A stretch of DNA of 64,000 nucleotides, taken from assembly GCF_000308415.1 (NCBI RefSeq), contig NZ_BAFS01000193.1:1-64000 (forward strand), in the 5' to 3' direction. Under the pieces are notes generated by a model that saw only the letters and a program-made list of their open reading frames with translations, made no database searches and was not told where the DNA came from. The DNA is from Nocardia asiatica NBRC 100129. Lineage in GTDB: Bacteria; Actinomycetota; Actinomycetes; Mycobacteriales; Mycobacteriaceae. This document shows positions 44,016-55,700 of the stretch, piece after piece. The position numbers were made by a program, and so were the translations under genes. The number at the start of each line of letters is the position of its first letter. The first letter of the stretch is position 1.

Positions 44016-46508
44016 CTAATAGCTGTTTTTTGAAGTTTCCGCGCCCTCTTCAGGCGGTTTCGGCGCAGTTCTGGGAACCACCGCGAGGAGCGCCTTTTCG
44101 ATCGCTTCCCGGCGCGCCGGACCGTCTTCTGACCCCAGCTCGAGGCAGAAGCTGTCGACCACCGCCGACCCCATCGTGACCACTTTGGCCCAGCGGACGT
44201 CGGCCCCACAGCCGGCCAGTTCCGCGGCCAGGCGGCTGAGCATTCCGATCCGGTCCTCGGCGCGCAATTCCAGGATCACCTGTCCGGGCACCGAGGTGTC
44301 GGTCCAGATCACCCGTGGCACGGCCTGCGCGTACCGGCTTCGGCCGATGGGGCTCGCCTCGCGTTCGCGTTTGGCCAGCGCCGCGGGCACGTCCAGATCG
44401 CCCGCCGTGGCGCGGATCAATTCCTGCCGCAGCAGCCCCGGGTCCGGCGGGTCGCCGAACTTGGGCGCGACGACGAACGTGTCCACGGCGGCCGCGCCTT
44501 CGAGGCCGAGCGCGGCCGACAGCACCCGCAGCGAATGCAGCGCGAGCACACCGGCGGCGTCGGAGAGCAGCCCGGGGTTGTCGGGCGCGATGACGGTCAC
44601 CGTGTACGTGTGTTTGCTCTCACCGGGCTTCAGGTCGACATGCACTCCGCCCGCCCTTGCCTTCTCGACCAGTTCCGGGGCGATGGGCTCCGGCGTCGGC
44701 AGCTGGTCACCCGCCATCACCATTCGGCAGCGCCGGACCAGCTCCCCGATCAGCGAAGCCTTCCAGTCGCCCCACACGCCGGGACCGGTGGCCAGCGAAT
44801 CCGCCTCGGCCAGGGTGTGCAGCAGTTCCAGCAGCTGCGGATCGCCGTCGAGCGCGTCGACGACGTAACGCACCGTCTCCGGATCGGACAGGTCGCGGCG
44901 GGTGGCGGTCTCCGGCAGCAGCAGGTGATGGCGGACGATCGCGCTGAGGGTCCGCACGTCCGAGGGCCACAGCCCGAGGCGGCGGCCGATGTGGATGGCG
45001 AGTTCGGCGCCGACGGCGCTGTGGTCGCCCGCGCGGCCCTTGCCGATGTCGTGCAGCAGCGCGCCGAGGGCGAGCAGGTCGGGCCGGGCCACCCGGGTGC
45101 TCAGCGCGGAAGCGTAGGCGACCGTCTCCATGAGATGGCGATCGACGGTCCAGGTGTGCAGGGCGTCGCGCGGCGGCAGGTCGCGCACGGCGCCCCATTC
45201 CGGCAGCAGCCTGCCCCACAGACCGGTCCGGTCCAGCGCCTCGATCGCGTCGATGGTGCCGCGGCCCGCGCCCAGCAGGATCAGCAAGTCGTTGAGGGCG
45301 TCCTTGGGCCACGGCTCGCGTAGCTCCGGCGCGTCCTCGGAGAGCCGGTTGAGCGTGGTGGCCGACATCGGCAGGCCGGTCTGCGCCGAGGCCGCCGCCA
45401 CGCGCAGGATGAGCCCGGGGTCACGCTGCGGACGGGCGTCCCTGGCCAGCACGACTTCACCGGCATGCTCGACCACGCCTTCGTCCAGCGGCCTGCGCAC
45501 CGGCATGCGGCGCAGGCGGGCCAGTCCCCGCCGGGGCAGCGCGTTGGCCGCGGTGCGCAGGCCGACGTCCACCGAGTAGCTGACCGTGCGGGCCGAATCG
45601 CTCAAGGTGCGCGCCAGATCGAAGCGGTCGCCGATGCGCAGCGCGGCGCCGATCTCGTCGGCGTCCTGCGCGCGCAACTGGTCGCGGGAACGGCCCGCGA
45701 CGCGATGCAGCTCGGTGCGCACGTCCAGCAGGCGCCGGTGCGCCTGCTTCAATCCGCCGCCCGGCACGTCGGGCCCGAGCCCGGGCATGGCGTCGGTCAG
45801 CTGGGCGATGGCAAGCGCGTCCAGCAACTGGATGTCGCGCAGGCCGCCGCGCCCGTTCTTCAGGTCCGGCTCGGCGCGGTGGGCGATCTCGCCGTTACGC
45901 TCCCATCGAGCCTGGGCCTGGGCGATGAGCTCGTCGAAGCGGGAGCGGATTCCGGTGCGCCACTCCCGGCGCACGCCGCCGATCAGCAGATTGCTCAATT
46001 CCTGGTCGCCGACGATATGCCTGGCCTCGAGCATGCCGAGCGCGGCGATGAGATCGTCGGCGGCCACCCGCAGCGCCTGCGGCACGGTCCGCACGCTGTG
46101 GTCGAGTTTGATGTGCGCGTCCCACAGCGGATACCAGAGCTGGTCGGCGACCTCGGCCACCCGAGCCGGGTCGACGTCGTCGTGCAGCAGCACCAGATCC
46201 AGATCGGAGAACGGCAGCATCTCGCCGCGGCCCAGACCGCCGACGGCCACCACGGCCAATCCGCTGTCGGGGGCGATGCCGAGTTCGGCGCCCTTGCTCG
46301 TCAGCCAGAGTTCGTAGAGGTCCACCAGGGCTTGGCGCAGCGATCGGGCGTCCAGCCGAGGATTGCGCGGCAGGCCGCCGTCGAGCAGCTGGGTGCGCGC
46401 CCGGACCAGGTCGGCAGCCCCGTTGGACACCTTTCCCTTGCCTTCTCCGGCGCCCTTCGGGTCACCGTCCTGCTCGTACCGACTAGCCACAACCCACCGC
46501 CCATTCAT
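44016..46508 (-). CDS. glnD: [Protein-PII] uridylyl/adenylyltransferase GlnD
   Basis: GlnD senses glutamine and modifies PII; in actinobacteria it adenylylates GlnK. The 830-residue protein has the nucleotidyltransferase motif [20 protein letters not shown] near residue 93, an HD domain with [15 protein letters not shown] near 480, and two C-terminal ACT domains ([20 protein letters not shown] and [20 protein letters not shown]) that bind glutamine. The ATG at 46508 is the called start; GTG 46490 is possible. It follows glnK by 65 bp, completing amt-glnK-glnD. Confidence 0.96.
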   Translation of the reverse strand: MNGRWVVASRYEQDGDPKGAGEGKGKVSNGAADLVRARTQLLDGGLPRNPRLDARSLRQALVDLYELWLTSKGAELGIAPDSGLAVVAVGGLGRGEMLPFSDLDLVLLHDDVDPARVAEVADQLWYPLWDAHIKLDHSVRTVPQALRVAADDLIAALGMLEARHIVGDQELSNLLIGGVRREWRTGIRSRFDELIAQAQARWERNGEIAHRAEPDLKNGRGGLRDIQLLDALAIAQLTDAMPGLGPDVPGGGLKQAHRRLLDVRTELHRVAGRSRDQLRAQDADEIGAALRIGDRFDLARTLSDSARTVSYSVDVGLRTAANALPRRGLARLRRMPVRRPLDEGVVEHAGEVVLARDARPQRDPGLILRVAAASAQTGLPMSATTLNRLSEDAPELREPWPKDALNDLLILLGAGRGTIDAIEALDRTGLWGRLLPEWGAVRDLPPRDALHTWTVDRHLMETVAYASALSTRVARPDLLALGALLHDIGKGRAGDHSAVGAELAIHIGRRLGLWPSDVRTLSAIVRHHLLLPETATRRDLSDPETVRYVVDALDGDPQLLELLHTLAEADSLATGPGVWGDWKASLIGELVRRCRMVMAGDQLPTPEPIAPELVEKARAGGVHVDLKPGESKHTYTVTVIAPDNPGLLSDAAGVLALHSLRVLSAALGLEGAAAVDTFVVAPKFGDPPDPGLLRQELIRATAGDLDVPAALAKREREASPIGRSRYAQAVPRVIWTDTSVPGQVILELRAEDRIGMLSRLAAELAGCGADVRWAKVVTMGSAVVDSFCLELGSEDGPARREAIEKALLAVVPRTAPKPPEEGAETSKNSY

Positions 46509-46573
46509 GCGCGCGGCCCCGCCCCGACCGGGAGCTCCGGTGGGAGCGGGGCCGCCGCTCGACTCGATTTTCG

Positions 46574-48297
<1,724 letters not shown>

Positions 48298-48647
48298 CTT
48301 AATGTCCTCCTCATCTCGGGCCCAGCCGATTCCGGCAAATGGACCTGAACAGAAGGGTCCTCACTCGGTGTTTCATCTGTAGAGCTGTCGTGTTTCACCT
48401 ACGTGAACGGATGGCGCACCTGTGTTGCCACCAGGTTTCGTCACGTGCACCATGTGTTTGCCGACGCTGTGAGCACGACTTTCGGTGAACCGGACGTCCG
48501 TGGCCGCTGAGGAGGAGGCGGCAAATTTCCAGGGTGTGATCCCGCTCGCACCGCGAACGGGCGCGCGATCAGCGACCACCCGCCCGGCGAACAGCGGAAT
48601 CTCTCGGAGGGCAATCGCTTTCGACAGCGCCGCCGAGAGCCGAACGG
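48298..48647. other. Intergenic region between ftsY and amt, 350 bp
   Basis: No gene is supported here. The part near amt holds the GlnR-like operator and promoter. The part near the ftsY stop is free of a clear terminator hairpin. The central stretch contains GTGAC/GAAAC-like pieces (48436-48446 region) without the right spacing. Confidence 0.6.
48370..48407 (-). promoter_or_regulatory. GlnR-type nitrogen control box for amt-glnK-glnD
   Basis: Read on the minus strand, elements of 5 bp are spaced by exactly 6 nt: TTCAC (48403-48407), GAAAC (48392-48396), GCTCT (48381-48385) and GAAAC (48370-48374). The actinobacterial GlnR consensus is gTnAc-n6-GaAAc repeated at 22 bp. Both GAAAC halves are perfect; the first a-site is good and the second poor. 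It is 73-110 bp before the amt start. GlnR activates amt-glnK-glnD under nitrogen limitation in relatives. Confidence 0.65.
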
Positions 48648-50222
48648 TCAGCCCAGAAGGGCGTCCACGAACGCGGCCGGCTCGAACGGGGCCAGGTCGT
48701 CGGCGCCCTCCCCGAGCCCGACCAGCTTCACCGGCACGCCCAGCTCGTGCTGAACCTGGAAGACGATGCCGCCCTTGGCGGTGCCGTCCAGCTTGGTCAG
48801 CACCACGCCGGTGATATCGACCACTTCGGCGAACACCCTGGCCTGGGTCAGCCCGTTCTGGCCGACCGTCGCGTCCAGCACCAACAGGACCTCGTCGACG
48901 GCCGCCTTCTTCTCCACGACGCGCTTGACCTTGCCCAGCTCGTCCATCAGACCGGTCTTGGTGTGCAGGCGACCGGCCGTATCGATGAGCACCGCGTCGA
49001 CGCCGCGCTCCACGCCCGCGGCCACCGCGTCGAACGCGACGGCGGCCGGGTCGGCGCCCTCGCGGCCACGGACGGTGTCGGCGCCGACCCGCTCGCCCCA
49101 GGTCTGCAACTGGTCGGCGGCCGCAGCGCGGAAGGTGTCCGCCGCCCCGAGCAGCACGCGGCGTCCATCGGCGACGAGCACGCGGGCCAGCTTGCCGGTG
49201 GTGGTGGTCTTCCCGGTGCCGTTCACGCCGACCACCAGCAGGATCGACGGGTGATCCGGATGCGGCAGCGCGCGCACCGAGCGGTCCAGCTCCGGGCGCA
49301 ACTGCTCGATCAGCACGTCGCGCAGCACGGCGCGAGCCTGGTCGGTGGTGCGCACGCTGCGCGCCGCCATCTCGGCGCGCAACCGCGCCACGACGGCCGT
49401 GGTGCTCGCGGTGCCGAGATCGGCGAGGACGAGGGTGTCCTCGACCTCTTCCCACGAGTCGTCGTCCAGGTCGCCGCCGCCGAGCAGGCCGAGCAGGCTC
49501 TTGCCGACCGCGTTCTGCGAGCGGGACAGCCGTCCGCGCAGGCGGACCAGACGGCCCTCGGTGGGTTCGATCTCCTCCAGGGCGGCCGGAGCCTCCACAC
49601 CCGCGGGCGTGTCGGGAGCGACGACCTCGGGAGCGACGACCTCGGGAGCGACGACCTCGGGAGTCCCGGTCTCGGCGGTACCGGTCTCGGCGGTGTCCAG
49701 CTCGGCGGTCCCGTCCGCGACTTCGGTCCCGTCCACGACTTCGGTCCCGTCCACGACTTCGGTCTCGTCGCCCGTCTCCGGCGCGGTGTCGGCGACCCGG
49801 CCCTCCGGGGGCACCGCCTCGCCGGGCGGCGCGGTCTCGGCCGTCTCCGATTCGGCGGGCGCGGTGGTGGGCTGGGCGGCGCCGGAGGCGGGCGGCGCCT
49901 CGGCGATGTCCGCCTCCGGCAGCGGAACGTTGGTGATGCCGCGCTTGGGGGCGTCGCGCGGGATCGCCGCGTCGTCGCCGACGTGCGGCTGTCCTTCGGT
50001 ATCGGTGCGCTCGACCGGTTGGGGTTCGGTCGCCGTGCCGCCCCGGCTGAAGCTGAACCCGCCGGAGGCGGTGTAGCCGCCGGACCGGTCGGTCACCTCC
50101 TTGTCCTGCGTGGGCGGAGTCAGCGACACGCGACCGCGCTTGTACCGGACGAAACCGGCGACGAGCACGACGAGCAGCAGTGCGGCGACCGCGGCGATCA
50201 GGATCCAGACTTCGGGACTCAC
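48648..50222 (-). CDS. ftsY: Signal recognition particle receptor FtsY with repeat-rich acidic linker
   Basis: FtsY docks SRP at the membrane. The 524-residue protein has an N-terminal membrane anchor (about residues 4-24), a long acidic, Glu/Pro/Ala-rich linker (about 40-210), then the NG GTPase: GVNGTGKTTTTGKLARVLVA, DTAGRLHTKTGL, TKLDGTAKGG. The linker encodes exact tandem repeats (PEVVA three times, TEVVDG-type three times). Start GTG 50222: AAGGA is 8 bases upstream, whereas the ATG at 50231 overlaps that RBS. It lies between amt and smc-side genes as in mycobacteria. Confidence 0.95.
   Translation of the reverse strand: MSPEVWILIAAVAALLLVVLVAGFVRYKRGRVSLTPPTQDKEVTDRSGGYTASGGFSFSRGGTATEPQPVERTDTEGQPHVGDDAAIPRDAPKRGITNVPLPEADIAEAPPASGAAQPTTAPAESETAETAPPGEAVPPEGRVADTAPETGDETEVVDGTEVVDGTEVADGTAELDTAETGTAETGTPEVVAPEVVAPEVVAPDTPAGVEAPAALEEIEPTEGRLVRLRGRLSRSQNAVGKSLLGLLGGGDLDDDSWEEVEDTLVLADLGTASTTAVVARLRAEMAARSVRTTDQARAVLRDVLIEQLRPELDRSVRALPHPDHPSILLVVGVNGTGKTTTTGKLARVLVADGRRVLLGAADTFRAAAADQLQTWGERVGADTVRGREGADPAAVAFDAVAAGVERGVDAVLIDTAGRLHTKTGLMDELGKVKRVVEKKAAVDEVLLVLDATVGQNGLTQARVFAEVVDITGVVLTKLDGTAKGGIVFQVQHELGVPVKLVGLGEGADDLAPFEPAAFVDALLG
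49612..49761 (-). repeat. Coding tandem repeats in the ftsY linker
   Basis: Three exact 15-bp units (plus-strand TCGGGAGCGACGACC) at 49612-49656 encode PEVVA repeats. Three 18-bp units (one base differs) at 49708-49761 encode TEVVDG/TEVADG repeats. Both are in frame and could change in number by slippage without breaking FtsY. Confidence 0.85.
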
Positions 50223-50424
50223 GCGAACCATCCTTGCAGACCGACCGTCACGGGATGGGCCCCGAGCCGCACCCGGCGCGCGCGTCGCGCCACCGCGCCG
50301 ACCGCGAGAGCTCGGCGAACACCGCGCGTGCGGCGCCATGGACCGGCTCGGGCGGGTACCGACACAGCCCTCCAGATTTCTTGTCCTGCGGAACTTCTCG
50401 CGAAGGGACAATAGGATCGGCGAC

Positions 50425-50814
50425 GTGACCGATCGAAACGTGCTTGGGGGGCCGCTGGAAGAGTGCGGCACCGATCCTCTCACCGGCTTCTACCGGGACG
50501 GCTGCTGCAGTACCGGGCCGGAGGATCTGGGCAGCCACACCGTGTGCACCGTCGTCACGGCAGAGTTCCTGGAGCATCAAGCGTCCATCGGCAACGATCT
50601 GAGCACGCCGCGCCCGGAGAACAACTTCCCCGGCCTGCAGCCGGGCGATCGCTGGTGCGTGGTGGCGGTGCGCTGGCTGCACGCGCACGAGGACGGCGTC
50701 GCCGCACCCGTCGTACTGGCGGCCACACACGAGAACGCCCTGGAAGTGATCTCGATGGACATCCTGCGCAAGTACGCCGTCGACGTGCCCGACGACGTCA
50801 GCGACCTGCTCTGA
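50425..50814 (+). CDS. DUF2237 family protein
   Basis: A 129-residue protein. NVLGGPLEECGTDPLTGFYR, the GCCSTGPEDLGSHTVCTVVT cysteine block, and ENNFPGLQPGDRWCVVAVRW are the DUF2237 hallmark, a small conserved protein of unknown function found in many bacteria. Four to five cysteines could bind metal. GTG 50425 start after AGGATCGGCGAC. It is divergent from ftsY; the first 200 bp between them hold both promoters. Confidence 0.9.
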   Translation: MTDRNVLGGPLEECGTDPLTGFYRDGCCSTGPEDLGSHTVCTVVTAEFLEHQASIGNDLSTPRPENNFPGLQPGDRWCVVAVRWLHAHEDGVAAPVVLAATHENALEVISMDILRKYAVDVPDDVSDLL

Positions 50815-50944
50815 GCTACCGGTAGCCCCGCTTCCACCCGCGGCGCGCGCCGTTCGGACCATCGGCCCGCCCGCGACCCACTCGGTCTCCTCCGATCGCC
50901 TCGTGGCGCAAAGGAGAACGAGTTGGCACAAATGCGCCGTTTTG

Positions 50945-51718
50945 TCAGGAGGCCGCCGCGACACGCCGGCGATGGGCCTTCTGCCGGCACGCGGCCGAGC
51001 AATACCTGGCCCGGCGGCCCGTCCCCGACCGGTGCACCGCCGCGTGACAGACGGGGCAGCGCTCGGCCTCGGTTTCGTTACGGTCTGCCGATTCGTTACG
51101 GTTTCCCGCTTCGATCTCCCGTTTCGTCACTCTCCGGTCACCCGGCCGCGCGCGCAACGCGTCCAGCACGATCGCCGCAGTGCGGTCCACACTCCCCTGC
51201 GACTTCCGGAGCTGTTGAATCGCAACGCATCCGGTGAAGATCGCCAGCACGTCGTCGAGTTCGATGTCGGCGCGGACCGCTCCGTCGCGCTGAGCCGCGA
51301 CCAGCAGGGCCTCCAGCGCGCGATGGAAACGCGCGCCCGCGCTCCGCAGCAGCGCACGCGGCCAGCCGTCGTCGGACTGCACCATGTCGCACAGCGCCTT
51401 GTTGCCCGGCGTCGTGGCGATCACCGCGGTGCAGAAGTCGAAGAACGCGGCGCCGGGGTCCGGGGCGCCGAGATGGTCGGCGGCGAGTTTCGCCAATCGG
51501 TCGATGCGCTGCTGCATCACCGCTTCCAGCAGATCGGCTTTCGTCGGGAAATGCCGGTAGACGGTGCCGGCGCCGACGCCCGCCCGGCGAGCGACCTCGG
51601 CGAGGGAGACCGAGGCGCCCCGCTCGGCGAAGGCGCGCTGCGCGGCGGCCAGCACGAGGGCGCGATTGCGCCGGGCGTCGGCGCGCGACAGCCCGTCGGG
51701 GGCGATCGGTCGGGTCAT
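50945..51718 (-). CDS. TetR-family regulator with C-terminal zinc-finger-like domain
   Basis: A 257-residue protein. The HTH is at about residues 13-60 (RNRALVLAAAQRAFAERGAS, EVARRAGVGAGTVYRHFPTK), followed by a TetR ligand domain (SBP-type, VMQQRIDRLAKLAADHLG). The last 35 residues are RCPVCHAAVHRSGTGRRARY then CSAACRQKAHRRR: a CxxC and CxxxC pair that looks like a zinc-binding ribbon of the type seen at the end of other actinobacterial regulators. ATG 51718 has GGAAGG 10 bases upstream. Divergent from the NmrA-type gene with a palindrome between them. Confidence 0.88.
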   Translation of the reverse strand: MTRPIAPDGLSRADARRNRALVLAAAQRAFAERGASVSLAEVARRAGVGAGTVYRHFPTKADLLEAVMQQRIDRLAKLAADHLGAPDPGAAFFDFCTAVIATTPGNKALCDMVQSDDGWPRALLRSAGARFHRALEALLVAAQRDGAVRADIELDDVLAIFTGCVAIQQLRKSQGSVDRTAAIVLDALRARPGDRRVTKREIEAGNRNESADRNETEAERCPVCHAAVHRSGTGRRARYCSAACRQKAHRRRVAAAS

Positions 51719-51782
51719 TTCGTTACGGCCTTCCACTGAGCGACCTGGTCAATCGGGTCGAGCCACCCGTATCGTCCGAATC

Positions 51783-51798
51783 CGGGTCGTCCGACCCG
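51783..51798. promoter_or_regulatory. Palindromic operator between TetR and NmrA-type genes
   Basis: CGGGTCG (51783-51789) and CGACCCG (51792-51798) are perfect inverted 7-mers with a 2-nt spacer, and GAAT/ATTC extend the symmetry outside with one bulge. A related half, ATCGGGTCG, lies about 30 bp to the left. It is 27 bp before the start of the reductase gene at 51825, as expected for a TetR operator. Confidence 0.6.
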
Positions 51799-51824
51799 AT
51801 TCTATCGAGCAGAGAAGGCGGCGC

Positions 51825-52742
51825 ATGTCCCCTCGGCACAACCTCATCCTGGTCACCGGAGCCACCGGCAAGCAGGGCGGCGTGACCGCCCGCAGGCTGC
51901 TGGCGGACGGCACGGCGGTGCGCGCGCTGGTCCGCGACGCGCAGGCGCCCGCCGCACAGGAATTGGCCGCGGCGGGCGCGGAACTCGTCGTCGGCGACTT
52001 CGACTCCCCGCCGAGCCTGCCCACGGCGCTGTCCGGTGTCACCGGGCTGTTCCTGGTCCCACCGGCCGCGTATGGCGCACAAGGCTGGGATGTCGACTTG
52101 GAGGCCGCGCGCGGGCAAGCGGTCGTGGACGCGGCGCGCGAGGCCGGTGTCCGGCAGATCGTGTTCACCGGCATCGCGTCGATGGGCGAGGACGCCTCGT
52201 GGGGCACGACGGGCAAGAAGCGCATCGAGGACGCCGTCATCGCCAGCGGCGCCCGCTACACCCTGCTGCGCCCGGTGCGCTTCATGGAGAACTACCTGCT
52301 GCGCACGTCACCTGTCGACGGCATCCTCGACGGCGTACATCGGCATCTCTTCCCGGCCGAAGGGCCGATGAAAGTCATCGCCCTCGCGGATATCGGCGAT
52401 ATCGCCGCTCGGGCCTTCGCCGAACCGGAGCGATTCCACGGCCGCGTCCTCGAGCTCGCGGGCGACGCGCTCACCCCGTCGGCCGCCGCCGCGGCGATCA
52501 GCGCGGCCACCGGCCACCCGGTCCGCTACCACGAGGTCAGCGAAGCCGACGCGGACGCACTCGGCTCGGAGATCGGCAACACCTGGCGCCTGCTGCGCCA
52601 CACCGGCGGCTGGCGGGCGGATGTCGAGGAGATCCGCGCGATCCATCCCGGCCTGCGAACGTTCGACACCTGGCTCGCCGAAACCGGTGCGGCTCAGATC
52701 AAAGCGCTGCTGGACAGCGAAAAGGCATCCGCGGATCGGTGA
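51825..52742 (+). CDS. NmrA/HSCARG-type NAD(P)-binding reductase
   Basis: A 305-residue Rossmann protein of the atypical short-chain dehydrogenase group: LILVTGATGKQGGVTARRLL (GxxGxxG, residues 8-27), DFDSPPSLPTALSGVTGLFL, and IVFTGIASMGEDASWGTTGK near 110. The YxxxK dyad typical of classical SDRs is absent, so it may be a redox sensor or quinone reductase (NmrA-like). AAGGCGGCGC precedes ATG 51825. It is the likely target of the divergent TetR protein. Confidence 0.87.
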   Translation: MSPRHNLILVTGATGKQGGVTARRLLADGTAVRALVRDAQAPAAQELAAAGAELVVGDFDSPPSLPTALSGVTGLFLVPPAAYGAQGWDVDLEAARGQAVVDAAREAGVRQIVFTGIASMGEDASWGTTGKKRIEDAVIASGARYTLLRPVRFMENYLLRTSPVDGILDGVHRHLFPAEGPMKVIALADIGDIAARAFAEPERFHGRVLELAGDALTPSAAAAAISAATGHPVRYHEVSEADADALGSEIGNTWRLLRHTGGWRADVEEIRAIHPGLRTFDTWLAETGAAQIKALLDSEKASADR

Positions 52743-52752
52743 TCCGCCGCGG
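52729..52752. terminator. Bidirectional hairpin between NmrA-type gene and smc
   Basis: CCGCGGATC (52729-52737) pairs with GATCCGC-GCGG (52741-52752, one bulged C) around a GGT loop, ending in the stop codon region of the plus-strand gene. It lies in the 54-bp convergent gap with smc. Confidence 0.45.
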
Positions 52753-52796
52753 GGCGGCCCCTTCCGCGGATCGAAAGCGCGCCTTACGGGAGGGGC

Positions 52797-55700
52797 TCAG
52801 CCCGCCGCGCCCACCGGGGCCAGGTTCTCCCCACGCAGCCGCTGGGAGATCACCTGGGTGATGCCGTCGCCGCGCATGCTGACACCGTAGAGCGCGTCGG
52901 CGATCTCCATCGTCGGCTTCTGGTGGGTGATGACGATCAGCTGGCTCTTCTCCCGCAGCTGTTCGAACAGGCCGATCAGGCGGCGCAGATTGGTGTCGTC
53001 CAAGGCCGCTTCGACCTCGTCCATCACGTAGAACGGCGACGGGCGGGCACGGAAGATGGCCACCAGCAACGCGACCGCGGTCAGCGACTTCTCGCCGCCG
53101 GACAGCAGCGACAGCCGCTTGACCTTCTTGCCGGGCGGACGGGCCTCCACCTCGATGCCGGTGGTGAGCATGTCCGAGGGGTCGGTGAGCAGCAACCTGC
53201 CCTCGCCGCCGGGGAACAGCTTCGCGAACACCTCGACGAACTCGCGCTCGACGTCGGCGTAGGCCTCGGTGAACACCTGCAGGATGCGGGCGTCGACTTC
53301 GGCGACCACGTCCAGGAGGTCCTTGCGCGCGCTCTTGACGTCCTCGAGCTGGGTGGCCAGGAAGTTGTAGCGTTCCTCCAGCGCCGCGAACTCCTCCAGC
53401 GCGAGCGGATTCACCTTGCCCAGGGTCGCCAGATCCTTCTCCGCGCGCTTGGCGCGCCGCTCCTGGGTCTGCCGGTCGTAGGGCATCGGGGCCGGCTCGC
53501 TGACCTGTTCGCCCCGCTCCTTGGCCTGCTCGTACTCCTGCAACTCCAGCGCCGAGGGCGGCAGCGGCACGTCCGGACCGTACTCGGCGATCAGATCCTC
53601 CAGCGCGATGCCGAACTGCTCAGCGATCGTCGCCTCCAACTGCTCGATGCGCAGCGCTGCCTGCGCCTTGGCGACCTCGTCCCGATGTACCGCGTCGGTG
53701 AGCTGGGACAACTGCGCGGTGAGCGCGCGCACCCGCTCCTTCACCTGCTCGACCTGTGCCGCGCACTCCGAGCGCCTGCGCACCAACTCGTCCCGGCGGG
53801 CACCCGCCTCCGCGACGACTCGCTCCAGCTCGGCGGCGATCCTCGCACCGGATTCGGCGACCGCGGCGGCCACCTCCGCCGCCTTCTTGCGCGCGGCCTG
53901 GGCGCGCTCGGCACGAGCCCGGGTCTCCCGCTCGGCGCGCGCCGCGCGACGCAGCGAATCCGCCTTGCCGCGTACCGATTCCGCCCGTTCCTCGGCCGTG
54001 CGCACGGCGAGCCGGGCCTCGACCTCCATCGCCCGCGCCTCGGCCAGCGCGGCCGCGGCCTCCTCCCGTGCCCGGCCCGCGGACTCGGTGCCCGCCGCGC
54101 CCGCGCCGTCGGCGTCGACCTCGGACTGCTCGAGCTCCGCGTGCCGCAGACGATCCTCCAGTTCGGCGAGCGAGGCCAGCGCCTCCTCCCGGCTCGCCTC
54201 GGCGTCGTCGCGCTGGCCGAGCAGCCGCTCGCTGTCCGCGTGCGCGGTGCGGGCGGTCTGGCCGAGTCTGCCCAGCCGCTCGTAGATCGCCACCAGCGCC
54301 TGATCGGATTCGTGCAGGGCGAGCAGCGCCTGGTCGACGGCCTCCTTGCGGTCGGCCTGCTCCTCCAGCGCGCCGGACAGCGCGGCCTCGAGTTCCTCGG
54401 CGCGCCGCTGGGCCGCGACCAGCTCCGCCGCGGCGGCGTCGATGTCGGCCTGGATCTCGAGTTGACTGGGCGCGCGATCCGAACCGCCCAGCAACCAGCC
54501 GTTTCCGGCAAGGTCACCGTCGCGGGTGACCACGCGCAGGTCGGGCCGCGCCGCGACCAGCGCCCGGGCGGCGGGCAGATCGTCGGCCACGGCGATGCCC
54601 GCGGTCAGCGCCGTGATCGCGCCGCGGACCGTGTCGGGGCACTCCACCACCTCGACCAGCCAGCGCGCCCCCTCGGGCAACGCGCCCGGCTGCGGCCGTT
54701 CGGCGCTTCCGATGCCGAACACCACGGCCGCACGGCCGCCGTCGGCGTCCTTGAGCGCCTGGATCGCGGCGTGCGCGGACTCACCGGTGTCGGCCGCGAC
54801 GGCATCGGCCAGTGGGCCGAGCGCGGCCGCGACCGCCGCCTCGTAGCCGCCGTGCACGCGCAGCAGGCCCGACAGCGGACCGAGCAATCCCTGTTCGCGG
54901 TGCTCCACCAGCCAGGCCACACCGTCGCGGCGGGCCAGGTTCATCCCGAGCGCCTCGATCCGCGCACTCAGCGACGCCACCCGCTTGCTCGCGTCGCGGT
55001 CCTGCTCGCGCAGTTCGGTGACGCGCTGATCGGCCAGTCCGAGAGCCTGCACCGCGTGCTCGTGCTGGGCGTCCAGCCCCGCCTCGCCCGCGTCGAGTTC
55101 GGCGAGTTCGCCCTGCACCGTGTCGAATTCGGCCTGCGCGGCCTCGCCGCGGTGCCGGGCGTCGGCGATGGCGACGGACAGGCGCGCGATCTCCGCGTCC
55201 ACCGATTGCGCCCTGGCCCGCAAGGTGTCCACCTTGCCCGACAGCCGCGCCACTCCTTCCCGCCGATCCGCGATCGCCCGCACCGCGGCCAGATGCGCCT
55301 GTTCGGCGGCCTTGGCGGCGTGCTCGCGTTCGGCGAGCTGGTCCCGGGCGGCCTCCAATGTCTCGGCGGCCATCTCGACCGCCTCGCGCAGCTCGGCCTC
55401 CTCGGCCTCCACGCGGTCGGCCTCGGCCTCCAATTGCTCCGGGTCGCGGCCGGTGCCGACCGGGGCGGCGGCGTCCAGGTGCCGCGCCCGGTCGCCCGCG
55501 ATGCGGATAGTCGCGTTGACCCGCTCGGCCAGCGCGGAGAGCTGGAACCAGATCTGGGCGGCGGCCTCTGCGCTCGGGGTCAGCCGGGAGAGCTCGAATT
55601 CCTGCTGGGCCAGCGCCGCGTTGGCGGCGTCCAGCTCGGAGTGCACGGTGATCTGCCGCTCGCGCGCGTACGCCTCCTTGCTCTGCTGGCTCGCCAATTC

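Noticed and set aside
44011..44031. A CAGCT-AAT-AGCTG stem followed by TTTTTT on the plus strand.
   Set aside because: It lies at the glnD stop codon, on the strand opposite the gene, and no plus-strand transcript ends there.
48421..48450. A second GlnR-like site with GTGAC and GAAAC pieces upstream of the chosen box.
   Set aside because: The elements are not at the required 6-nt gap; I keep only the site at 48370-48407.
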